Shown here piece by piece: positions 16,478 to 25,858 of a DNA stretch of 64,000 nt (within the stretch, counting starts at the first letter, position 1; every line of letters starts with the position of its first letter). Where the stretch lies: the NCBI GenBank assembly GCA_026225055.1, contig JAMFSA010000105.1:25981-89980 (forward strand), in the 5' to 3' direction. The notes beneath the pieces are model-generated. The model was given only the letters and a program-made list of their open reading frames with translations. It made no database searches and was not told the DNA's origin. Made by a program: the position numbers and the translations under genes. The stretch comes from Mucilaginibacter xinganensis. GTDB taxonomy: Bacteria > Bacteroidota > Bacteroidia > Sphingobacteriales > Sphingobacteriaceae.

Positions 16478-16508
16478 ACACCCTGTAAATCAAGCATTTA
16501 CAGGGTGT
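16478..16508 (+). terminator. Rho-independent terminator after tRNA-Lys
   Basis: Perfect 12-bp stem ACACCCTGTAAA/TTTACAGGGTGT with a 7-nt loop, followed by TTTT. Confidence 0.85.
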
Positions 16509-16943
16509 TTTCGTTTAAACTCACCACTAATAAACGCCCTTATTATTGCTCAATAAATCCATTTTTACCTTCAAATAGTCGCTTTTTAAACAAAAAAAAG
16601 CGTGATCCCAGCCATTTTTAACCTTCTTTCAAATAGATTTCAAAAACTATTTAAATAGCTAAAAATCAAATACTTATTTCAACAAATCTGATTGTTTATT
16701 TATGATCCCGTGTGATCCCGGTGGGATCACGTCCTTTCAAAAAAAGACTGTCCAAAACGGTGCTTTTTTGTCCAAAATATAATCTTCAAAAAGTCAAATC
16801 TGACTAAATCGGGTCAAATCAATTTTTATCCATTTTGTTGAGTATAAATCTTCATCACTTTTGGGCACCAGTTAAGTAAAAAGTGGTTATGAAGTGATAG
16901 TTACTACAATAATTATCTCCCCTATTTACCGAATTTGTTGATT
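16509..16943. other. island left end with att-like GTGATCCC motifs
   Basis: No gene for about 430 nt. It holds further att-like motifs: GTGATCCCAG at 16602 and an inverted pair GTGATCCC (16712-16719)/GGGATCAC (16723-16730). TTTTGGGCACCAG (16859-16871) is present in inverted orientation near the right end (30732-30744). These look like integrase binding sites or scars of earlier insertions. Confidence 0.5.
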
Positions 16944-17234
16944 ATGACAATCTCTCAAATTAGCACAGGGCAACGTTCCGCTTTGGCGCTTTCGATATTC
17001 TTATGCCTAAATAAAAAACTGCGGAACGGTCCCGATATTATTCTTTTTGATGATCCGGTATCATTTATTGATGACTTTAACGCATTGTCGTTTTTAGATT
17101 ATCTGCGAAAAGATATGTTGTCTGCAGGCAAACAGGTATTTTTCGCAACTGCTAATACACGGCTGGCAAGTTTATTTGAGAAGAAATTTTCATTTCTGGA
17201 TAAGGATTTTAAACAATGGGAATTTACACGGTGA
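16944..17234 (+). pseudogene. C-terminal fragment of an SMC/ABC-type ATPase
   Basis: 96 codons that hold only the end of an ATPase: the ABC signature QISTGQRSALALSIFLCLN, Walker B DIILFDDPVSFIDDF and a switch-like stretch KQVFFATANTRL. The Walker A and the coiled coils are missing, and no upstream frame restores them within the island. Such ends belong to RecN/SMC-like ATPases that are common in phage-defence systems. I read it as the 3' stump of a defence gene truncated when the island was rearranged. Confidence 0.65.
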
Positions 17235-17409
17235 AAGCAGGAAAATAACCTATTTGATGCTTAATGGAGTAAATAGTGATTTGTTTCGTGGATTGGCGTA
17301 TTGCTTAATTGGAGCATGTTTCAGTTCCCATAATACTCGTTTTTTCGTACTTTAGTCTATCCAAAACGGATACGTAGTCCCTTACGGCTTACCTCTTGAA
17401 TGACTGTTT

Positions 17410-18366
17410 ATGGCGAAAGACGCAAAGTATATACCCTTTCCTTTATACCTTATTTCAGGCCTTCCCGGTAACCTGGACGAGATATTTGATTACGGTATTT
17501 CTAAATTTGCCAAAATGGTAGAATATACCGACTTGTCAACAGTCTACCGGCAGGTGCTCTATACCTATTATCGCGGCAACCTGCCTGCATCCTTACTCCG
17601 CAAAATTAATTTCCTGGCTGAAGAAGAAGCTTTTATTCCTGACGAGGATTATAACGGGTTTACCGGGGACGGACAGGAATTCAACCCGGAAACGGGTATG
17701 GATGAATTTACGCAGGCGGGTGAACAGGATGAGGATTTCCGGCAAGCTTGTATCGATTACTGGCAGATGCAGCAGGCGATGAAGATATTGAATCTGAACG
17801 GCGGTGATATTGATACCATGATGGTCTCTGCCGCAAAAACGCAACGGGCCATTGATGACTGGGAGAAAAAGGGCGGCCGTGATGTCACCGTGATGATGAG
17901 CATCAATATGATGTTTGAGTTTTACCACAAAACCAAGACGCCCTATGAGATTGACCTTTTAAGAGCATTCCTAAGCATCAAAAGCATCATCGGCAATAAG
18001 GAGCTGGTGGGTACTACCAAGGATTATATTTTAACCCGAATGACCGGAGCGCGCAAAAAAGACCTGCTGCCACAAACGCTCAAAAAGGCTGGTATCAAAG
18101 CCATGTATGATACCTATAGCAAACGTTATCAGATTGATAAGCTGCTCAGCGAATTATTGGCCAGGGGTTTTATTACCGGTAAACTCGCTCATAATCGCCG
18201 GATCTATGTGTCAACCCACTACACAACAGCGGAACTTCCGGAAGCCGTACATCAATTGTTGCTCAGGAATAATACCAAGATCAAAAGGGATCGGAATGCA
18301 GTGATTGAACAGGATGCGCGGGCAAAGTTGAAAGCGCTGATCAAAGCGAGCGTAACAGCACCTTAA
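17410..18366 (+). CDS. hypothetical protein
   Basis: A 318-aa soluble protein with no signal peptide or membrane segment. The middle is acidic (EDYNGFTGDGQEFNPETG), and the C-terminal half is helical and basic with a winged-helix-like part (KALKKAGIKAMYDTYSKR is close; then ELLARGFITGKLAHNRRIYV). I do not recognise the family. As the first intact gene inside the island it could be a replication, regulatory or defence protein. The winged-helix idea is weak and rests only on the helix-helix-strand pattern near the end. Confidence 0.6.
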   Translation: MAKDAKYIPFPLYLISGLPGNLDEIFDYGISKFAKMVEYTDLSTVYRQVLYTYYRGNLPASLLRKINFLAEEEAFIPDEDYNGFTGDGQEFNPETGMDEFTQAGEQDEDFRQACIDYWQMQQAMKILNLNGGDIDTMMVSAAKTQRAIDDWEKKGGRDVTVMMSINMMFEFYHKTKTPYEIDLLRAFLSIKSIIGNKELVGTTKDYILTRMTGARKKDLLPQTLKKAGIKAMYDTYSKRYQIDKLLSELLARGFITGKLAHNRRIYVSTHYTTAELPEAVHQLLLRNNTKIKRDRNAVIEQDARAKLKALIKASVTAP

Positions 18367-18425
18367 TAAAGGAATCATTAGGTCTGCATTACTACAGCAT
18401 TACTTTGACAACAACTCGACTGCTT

Positions 18426-18459
18426 TAATAATATCATTAATAATATCATTAATAATATA
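18426..18459. repeat. AT-rich tandem 12-mers (TAATAATATCAT)
   Basis: Two perfect and one partial copy of TAATAATATCAT, with TAGTAATAATATC following. It lies between the 318-aa gene and the abiE promoter; it could be an iteron-like or melting region, but it is short. Confidence 0.5.
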
Positions 18460-18531
18460 GTAGTAATAATATCCTTATAAAATATAAGATACCGTACAGG
18501 CATTTATCAATACCTGATACTTATTAATTAT

Positions 18532-18586
18532 ATGTCAAGTATTCCGTGCGATTTACTTGACATTTGAAAAATAAAAAGTAACTTTG
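18532..18586 (+). promoter_or_regulatory. abiE promoter with overlapping inverted-repeat operator
   Basis: TTG at 18557-18559, a 19-nt spacer and TAACTTTG at 18579-18586. The perfect inverted repeat ATGTCAAGTA (18532-18541)/TACTTGACAT (18554-18563) covers the TTG box. AbiEi antitoxins are known to repress their own operon through inverted repeats, so this is a fitting operator. Confidence 0.7.
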
Positions 18587-18606
18587 ATCTGCGAGATTTT
18601 AAAAAA

Positions 18607-19326
18607 ATGAAAGTAGCAGAAAAAATTGCAGAAAAAATTGCGGGAATGCCGGAGGGCAGCATTTTTCGCTACCAGGAGCTAAGTATAGAGCGTGAAGAAT
18701 ACACTGCAGCAACGAAAGCTATTGAACGCATGTTAAAAAATGGGCTGATCACCCGCGCTTCTACCGGCCTGTTTTATAAAGCCAAACGAACCGCATTCGG
18801 TATCCTGCAACCCGATGAGCAGGAATTGCTGAAGCCTTATTTGTTTTCAGCCGGGAAAAGGATCGCCTATATTACCGGGACGATGTTGTATAACCGGATG
18901 GGGCTAACCACGCAGGTGCCTAAAAACATTAAAATTGCTACCCGCGATAAACGGCTGGAGTTGACACTGGGTAACCAAAAGGTGACATCCATCAAAAGCT
19001 ACGCAGACATCAATGATGACAATTACCGCTACCTCGAATACCTCGACGCCATCAAAGACTTTAAAACGATACCCGACCTCAACAAGGAAGCAGCAGTCCG
19101 GCTATTGAAGGATGGCATCGGCAAACTGGAAGACCGGCAGCTTTTTAAGAAGCTTGCCTTAAAATATCCACCCCGCGTAAGGGCCTTGGCAGGGGCTTTG
19201 ATGGAGCTTGTTAGCCCTACGGAAGACCTTAATGCCCTGCGCAAGAGCCTTAACCCGCTCAGTACTTTTGAATTCGGACTGAACACGAACCTATTGCCGA
19301 ACAGCACCACCTGGAATATCGCCTGA
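18607..19326 (+). CDS. abiEi: AbiEi-family antitoxin (DUF6088)
   Basis: A 239-aa protein with an N-terminal winged helix (GSIFRYQELSIEREEYTAA, NGLITRASTGLFYKAK) and a C-terminal antitoxin part (PYLFSAGKRIAYITGTMLYN, LTTQVPKNIKIATRDK). It is the antitoxin of a type IV toxin-antitoxin pair: it blocks the AbiEii nucleotidyltransferase and represses the operon. The toxin starts 3 nt after its stop codon. A promoter with an inverted-repeat operator lies upstream. It appears intact, while the toxin is frameshifted. Confidence 0.8.
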   Translation: MKVAEKIAEKIAGMPEGSIFRYQELSIEREEYTAATKAIERMLKNGLITRASTGLFYKAKRTAFGILQPDEQELLKPYLFSAGKRIAYITGTMLYNRMGLTTQVPKNIKIATRDKRLELTLGNQKVTSIKSYADINDDNYRYLEYLDAIKDFKTIPDLNKEAAVRLLKDGIGKLEDRQLFKKLALKYPPRVRALAGALMELVSPTEDLNALRKSLNPLSTFEFGLNTNLLPNSTTWNIA

Positions 19327-19328
19327 CC

Positions 19329-20298
19329 ATGACCTTGCACAACAACCCGGAACTGTTTAAAGACGCGATCACCGCGACCGCCCAGCAAATGAAAATTGCC
19401 GAGATCTATGTCGAAAAGGATTACTGGGTCACGCTGGCGTTAAAAACCATTTTTGAATCTGAAATCGGAAAGGAAGCCGTATTTAAAGGTGGAACTGCAC
19501 TGTCCAAATGCTATAAGTTGATCGAACGGTTTTCCGAGGACATCGATCTGGTCGTATTGCGGCGTGAAGGAGAAAGTGATAACCAGCTAAAAACAAAGAT
19601 CAGGAATCTGACCAACCTGGTAGGCACCGTCATGCCCGAGATTGAAGTAGAGGGGGTTGGGTATGAACCGCAAAACGGCACATACGTATGCCAGGGGGGA
19701 ATTCAAAGGTGAATTTGGGCAGATCCGCGAACACATCGTTGTCGAAGCCACCTGGCTGGGTAACTTCGAGCCTTATACCACTGCTGAAGTAAGCAGCTTT
19801 ATTGCCGAAATGATGCGAAGCAATGGACAGCAGGCATTGCTCGAGGAATATGGCTTGCAAGCCTTCACTGTCAGGGTGCTGACCAAAGAGCGCACGATTT
19901 GTGAAAAGATCATGAGCCTGGTCAGGTTCTCTTACACCGAAGAACCTTATGAAGATCTCGCCAAAAAGATCAGGCACGTTTATGATATATATATGTTGCT
20001 GAAAGATGCCGAAGTGGCCGCCTTTTTTGATTCGCAGGAGTTTGATAAATTGTTAAATATGGTCGGTAAGGATGATATTTTGACATATAAGAATAATAAC
20101 GGCTGGCTAAGCGCGCCGCCGCAAAATGCAATTATCTACGCAGAACCGGAAGCAACCTGGGCAGCAATCCGCCAACCCTACCGTACCACATTTAGAGATT
20201 TGGTGACAGGTAATCTGCCGGAAGAATCGGAATTGATCAATACCTTAAAACGTGTTTCCAAAAGACTTCAATCGGTGCCGTGGCAGGTCGGCGGATGA
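19329..20298 (+). pseudogene. abiEii: AbiEii/AbiGii-family nucleotidyltransferase toxin, frameshifted
   Basis: Two overlapping frames make one protein of about 320 aa. Frame 1 (19329-19712) carries the nucleotidyltransferase motif KGGTALSKCYKLIERFSEDIDLVV (written here as KGGTALSK then SEDIDL). Frame 2 (19657-20298) carries the rest: RKTAHTYARGEFKGEFGQI, TKERTICEKIMSLVRFSY and HVYDIYMLL. The break is near the G5 run at 19652-19656, where one base too many would shift the frame. AbiEii toxins add nucleotides to tRNA or other targets and stop growth after phage infection. As read the toxin is broken; a sequencing indel in the homopolymer is the alternative. Confidence 0.8.
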
Positions 20299-20393
20299 GA
20301 AGCATTAGACACCTTTATTTATTATGAAATCATAATAAGTTCGGCCGCGATTCAACAGGAGATGTCATCATCAGAGATTGTTGGTGACCTGGA

Positions 20394-23342
20394 TCAGACC
20401 GCATCGAGGATGCGTTCAGCTCTATTACGAAAACGGTAATCGGACAACACGTTATCAAAGGACATCAATAGCTTGGTCCGGTATTTTATGCTTTTGCTAT
20501 CATTGCCCTTAATGGCGCTGAAACCTGCAATGATAAACTGGGTGGCATGGTCATTGTCGCGAAGATGATCGTTTTTGGTAGGGTCTTTCTTTTTACTGAT
20601 GGCCTTGGAAAACAGGTTCACACAATCAAACGGTTCATCTTTGCAGGATATGGTCAGATATTTGGTCAGGTCCTCCGTTAAACGGAATGCATTTGAATTT
20701 ATATAAGCTTCGAGGAGTCCTTTCACATCTGCAAATTTGATGTTCTCCAGTTTGTAAAGCTGGAAGTTCAAGTCTTTAGAAGCCTCAGTGGGCTTGGAAA
20801 TTTTCAGTAAGAAAAATAATATCTCCAGGCATTTTTGTGGTGAGTCATCAAAGAGATAGAAATGCTCAAATGCTTCGTGTATCGCCCAGAAATGAGTTTC
20901 TTCACTGAACATCAGAAAGTCTGTAAAAAGTTTCTTTGCACTTGCTTTTCCTTTGAGATAGGAAATAAACAGGATGGTTGATACACCCCGCCTGTCGTCG
21001 TCACCGAGGTTCTTAACATGGATCAATTTGTCAAATATGGGCTGCAAGCGGTCAAAATCATAATTGGCCAGGTATTGCAGCGACCAAATGGCTGATGCTA
21101 GTACTTCGTTGCTCTCTTCCCTTATTAAGTGTTTTACAAACAATGTAAATGCCCGCTCACTATCCACGCGCATCAAGAACGCATACCGGTAATAAATCAC
21201 TGCACGGACCTGCGGTGATTCTTTTTGCAGCAAAATATCTATGATCTCAAAAACCTTGTCTTCATATTTTTTTTCATTGATATATACCAAATATTCGGCT
21301 GCTTTTCCCTTGCTGCTGTTAATGGCTGCCGTAACCAGTCCGTTAACCGATGTTTTATCCTGACGTTCCTTTTCTGCCCAATGCTTTGGCGTTTCTCCGT
21401 TCAAAGCCTCGTCAATAGCGAAATTTACAAGGTTGTCATTATAACAGTCACAATTAAAAAGATAGCCTATTGATGACAAGAAAAGTGATTGATCTGTCCG
21501 GAATTGATTTTTTTCAATGCCCCTCTCAATAAGTGGCAGTAAGCTACCTGCATCAACATTTGCTTCAGTCAAGCCATATATCGCGCGGACCTTGTATGTC
21601 GGATTGATATCATCATCCTCAACTAATGTTGCTACAAGGTCAATGTTCTCTTTTGTCGGATTCTTACTTAAATACTCTTTAAATGCCCAGGAATGTTCGT
21701 GTAATCCCCCTTTAAGAAAGCTCTCATCCCAGTTACGGTCATCGCTGTCGTATTTTTTAAATGAACTTATCCAGTGGCTGGGTCTCATTTTCGTGTAGGC
21801 TTGCTGCGACAATGGCCTTCCTACCGCTTGGGCGATGTTGGACTGTGAACTTAATTGGTCTACTTTATCCTTGAATTTGCGCGCGAGTTCCTGGTATTCC
21901 GTTTTTAATTCTTTCTGCTTTTCAAGAACTTCCTTGGGTAAACGCTTCATGAAAAAGTACTTAGTTAAGCCTATGGTCAAATAATGTCTTTTTTTGTCTG
22001 CCCGCTGATAAACGTGAATTTCATCTTTAACGGTTAGGTGCTTGATTAGTTCTAAGGCCTGCTGCTTATTTGGGGCGCTGAAATAAGGGAATGCTTTTTC
22101 AAAAAGTATCCGGAACTCGACATTCAGCCTGCCTTCATGATGGAGCATTTCATTTCTGTTCAAATGATGTAAAAGGCCGGAAACTTCAGCTGTATATAAT
22201 TCTACGTTAATGTCGTAAGCAAAGATCAATAAGCGCAAGTAGCTGTGATTAATATTATCTTTATAGTCAGCTATGAATTTTTTAAATATGTCATTGTTTT
22301 CGGCTGCTGCTTTTCTTAAACAAGAGGCCAATAACTTATAAAGCAATCCCGGGTTATCGATATCCGTATCGTCTTTCAGGTATACGTCCTTGTATTTGAA
22401 ATCACCATTAAAACCGAGATCTTTATACCGGGGATTGTTGATTTGCGCGTCCAGGTTATGTAATAACTGACCGATCACGACAAATGGAATTTTGTCAGTC
22501 AGATCCTTAATCAGGTTTTTCTCCGAGTGGTGGTCGCTGTTGCGTTCACCGTCAAAATAGTCCTCTGTAAAAAGCAGCTCTCTTATTTGCTCAAAAGCAA
22601 AGTTCGGTATATCACTGAGCATGTTTTCCAGCGCATTGAAATAACCGAAGGGGTCTGTGTCCCTGAAGTTTTCACATTTGGTAAAAAGTTCCAATACTTT
22701 CGGATTACTCCAGTCATTTAGGGTAAAGGAAAGCCAACGGAGCAAGCTTTGATCCCTAATTTTGTTCACGAAATCTAAAACTGTTTCATTGGGTTCAGAC
22801 AACTGGTTCCGAAGATACTGGGTGCTGACATGCCGAAGGTACTCGCCGGCATTGTTTCCTGATCGCCGGTCCGTGGGAAGATACTTTAAATACAGCTTCC
22901 ACATCAACGATGGCTTTTTTTGTGCAGGCTGATCTATCAGAAAATCCATGATCCCATTTTTAAAAACAGTTTCCGTCCAACCTTTGCCATAGGCATGTTC
23001 AAAGAAAACCGTTTTCAGGTTTAGCGAATTGCTGATATACTTTTTAAATAACTGTATTTCCTGTTCTGTAGGACTATCGATGACAGAAAACATGGAGATC
23101 AACAGGTGCTTGATATGGAAATATATGTTTTGTGATTTAAGGAGCTCGATAAGTTCTCTAATGTATCTTGCGTGGTCAAAATCTCGCAGGTAATTAACAA
23201 TCATTTTTACGGCCGACCGGATAAGGATCGACTGCTTCTGACTTTGGATATACTGGGTTAAAGAACGGTTGCCTTCTACAAAATCTTTAGCAAATACATA
23301 ATCATAAAATGACTGGTGGAAGAACTGTATCTGTTGCCGTCA
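20394..23342 (-). pseudogene. Avs-like STAND protein, C-terminal sensor part
   Basis: The 936-aa ORF begins at 23204, but the same frame is open to 23342 and the extra part reads QFFHQSFYDYVFAKDF, the conserved motif at the end of STAND NTPase modules. The long rest is a helical repeat domain (HEAT/TPR-like, for example VRAVIYYRYAFLMRVDSE) with no enzymatic motif, as in the sensor part of antiviral STAND (Avs) proteins. It belongs to the same broken gene as 23276-24277 and 24217-24981. Together they would encode about 1,550 aa: nuclease, NTPase, sensor. Confidence 0.7.
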
Positions 23343-24277
23343 ACTTTTAATATGCGTTCACTTTCCAGGTAGGCGATCTCCTTATGATCGCCCTCAAATT
23401 GTTGCCGGCTGACCGAGATCCTTTGTTCGGCAAACATTTTTGATGCGATCCGGTAAAGCACCGATCTTAGTTTTTCTGATATGATCCCGGAGTTTGCGGT
23501 ATTAACGATCTTTTGCAACCAAAGCTCCGAATAAAGTTCCTGAATGCTGGAAAAGCCAGCCAGTGGCGCTGTCCTTTTTGCGTAGACAATGGAAAAAATA
23601 TTCAAATTGTTAGGTGTCCTTAACAGTAATAGCAACTTAGGCGATAGGGCATCATTCGGAAATTTGATTTTAACAAGCTGAGCCTTAACTTCTGCTTCGG
23701 AGAGCAAACCAACCTTGATCTTTTTAATCTCTTTATATATTTTTAAAGACGGGTCATATTCCAGGTCAAAGGTCCTGACGGATATAATGATCCGGACATT
23801 ACTATCATAGGTGAAATTATCAATCAATTGGCGGAAAACGTGCAGGTAATTCCGATCGGATGACATGGATTGAGATAGGGCATCTATCTGATCAATGAGA
23901 ATAACGGTAGTATTAAATTGCTGTTTACATTGCTCAATAAAATCAAATACGGGTATGGACAGATTAATCTTGGCCTGCAGGTCTTGCATGTTGGCGGGAT
24001 ATAACCTATCTGCTTTTAATGCAAGGACGGGGATGTCTTTTTTGGCCAGTTCATCATAGAGATCTTTGAGAATTACCGTCTTGCCAATCCCTGCATCACC
24101 GGCAAGCAGGCAGATATTTTTTTCTCTCCCGGCTTTATTTTTTTCAAGATCCGCGAAAACCCATTGAATTAACTGGCCTGTTTCCGAACGTTCAATATGT
24201 GAATCAGGTATTTCTTCTATCTCGTTATTTTGAAACCTTTTAAAAGCTCTGATTCGATTTCCTGTTTTTGCAGTACT
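23276..24277 (-). pseudogene. Avs-like STAND protein, NTPase part
   Basis: The frame is open from 24277, although its first ATG is only at 23989. Before that ATG it encodes Walker A (LLAGDAGIGKTVILKDL), and after it Walker B (TTVILIDQIDALSQS) and VRIIISVRTFDLEYD (sensor 1-like). It ends ESERILKVDGNR and then runs out of frame near 23340, exactly where the sensor frame takes over with QFFHQSFYDY. No start codon lies before the Walker A, so it must be continuous with the upstream nuclease ORF. Two single-base shifts therefore break this gene. Confidence 0.75.
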
Positions 24278-24981
24278 TTATTAGCAAAACGTTGAAAATC
24301 ATTTTTGAGTTCTATAATATGACTGTTATCCGTTACAGTACGGACTTTAAAGAACAGGGGCGTAATATGTGCTATGGCGGGTTCATAGAGCAAACTATCC
24401 AGGTCCGCCGGCAAAATCTTTTTTACTTTGATCGCCGATAAAATATCAATTACCTGGAATGTTGGATCATTTATCTTTAGGGGTGCCAGTGTCGGGAAAT
24501 TAAGATTTTCTTTTATCAAGCTATCCAACTTTGGTTCAGTGGCTATCTTGTGCTTAAATTGGTCAATAAAATTTGAACATTCATTGGCTAAGCCGCCCGA
24601 GATGGCAATGTAATATTCGAATTGGGAACGATCATGGATCAGCGTGGGATCTAATAAGCTGTATAAAACAAATTTCGTGATCTCCTTGCCCAGCATGTCC
24701 TTGCTTAAGCTTTTATCATACTTTTTACATTGGATCAATCCATAGTTTTTGCCATCTTTTATTAACGCGCAGTCACGTCCCTGATCCCGAACGCCATTCA
24801 TCAAGCTGATCGTGTCATATGGCAAGAATTCGGAACGGACTATTTTTATCTTGTAAATACTGTAGATCAGTTCCTCGAAACGCCGATGGTCAGAAACCAT
24901 ATTATACGGAAAGGATTTACCCTCGTAAGAAACGGGATCACTTTTTATATCTTCCGGCTGTTCATAGCTGATCATTGACAT
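24217..24981 (-). pseudogene. Avs-like STAND protein, N-terminal Mrr-like nuclease part
   Basis: 254 codons that end 60 nt inside the NTPase frame. A PD-(D/E)XK restriction-type domain is visible: RFEELIYSIY, then NGVRDQGRDCALIKDG with the catalytic Asp (about residue 70), then YGLIQCKKYDK with the Q-x-K pair. In Mrr-like nucleases this motif cuts DNA. Fused to a STAND NTPase it would be the effector that is switched on when the C-terminal part senses a phage protein. The join to the NTPase part lies in TTTTAAAA/CAAAATAA sequence, where an indel is likely. Confidence 0.7.
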
Positions 24982-25004
24982 TTGTTAAAATTAACCCGAT
25001 TCTT

Positions 25005-25226
25005 TCAATTTAATGAGCTTGTTGAGAAATCGATAAGTACAGCTAAATCAGATGGTGAAACTTTCTCAAATAAATATCTTTCTTTTAATACGTTACATAT
25101 TTTATCATTGAAAACGGATTGACCCGCATTCGCGCCTTTATCAAATGTGCAGAAATAATCTATTTCGTAGGTGATATGCAATGCTACTGAATCACCATCG
25201 CTGCGTTCGCTTAAGGCTGCACTCAA
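25005..25226 (-). pseudogene. PIN-like protein, C-terminal part (frameshifted)
   Basis: 73 codons that continue the protein of 25223-25786 in another frame. The key piece is HITYEIDYFCTFDKGANAG, which resembles the D-x-x-C/L-T-x-D motif near the end of PIN ribonucleases. The frame begins at a TTG that follows the A6 run, and adding one A would fuse both ORFs through ..SIKKLSAALSER... I read the pair as one frameshifted gene. Confidence 0.55.
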
Positions 25227-25786
25227 TTTTTTATACTACCGGCATACAAGGAGATCGCTGTAAATATTGGCAAATGACCTAAGTCATTAGAATTAATGAG
25301 GTTCTTAAACTGGATATAACCTACGTTTAGTTCTTCCAGCAGTTTCAATATCGCGCTGTATCTGTCACTCCTGATAAAATAATCCTCATCAGGAACGTAG
25401 TACCATTCTTTTTTTACATGCGGATTTATCAACTTTCCAAATCTCCTGTCAGGTAAAATTTTAAAGCCCATGCCTATCGCTTTAGGAAGATAAATATCCT
25501 CGTAAGTAGAATTGCCGGGATGGATGCCGGGATTAGAAAAAATGGAGATAGTTCCTTCACTTCCACTTACCAATATCGGTTGCGGATGTGATAGGATTGA
25601 TTGCCGCTGATCTTTTTTTAGCACCTCATAAGTAAGGATCGTTTCGGAAATAAAAGGAATTATTTTTCCTTTCAATATTGCCTCATGAATTTTTCGGTAA
25701 TCCTCACGGGCGGAGGAATTAATGTTTGCTGGTTTTTCGGGATCAACCACAAATTCATAAACATTTTTATCAAAAGTTACTCTCAT
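25223..25786 (-). pseudogene. PIN-like protein, N-terminal part (frameshifted)
   Basis: 187 codons: an N-terminal strand with an early Asp (MRVTFDKNVYEFVVDP), helices with a conserved Glu (FISETILTYEVLKK) and a long middle. It stops at TGA right after an A6 run (..AGSIKN), and the C-terminal D-x-F-C-T-x-D motif continues in the next frame (25005-25226). Together about 260 aa, which fits a large PIN-domain nuclease. It lies 72 nt after the CD-NTase gene on the same strand, so it was probably part of the same defence operon. The PIN assignment is moderate. Confidence 0.55.
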
Positions 25787-25858
25787 CCTAAATGATTAAG
25801 TTAAAAAATAATACGATGTTTCACACCGTCAAAATAAACGCCATCGACGCGAGTTTTC

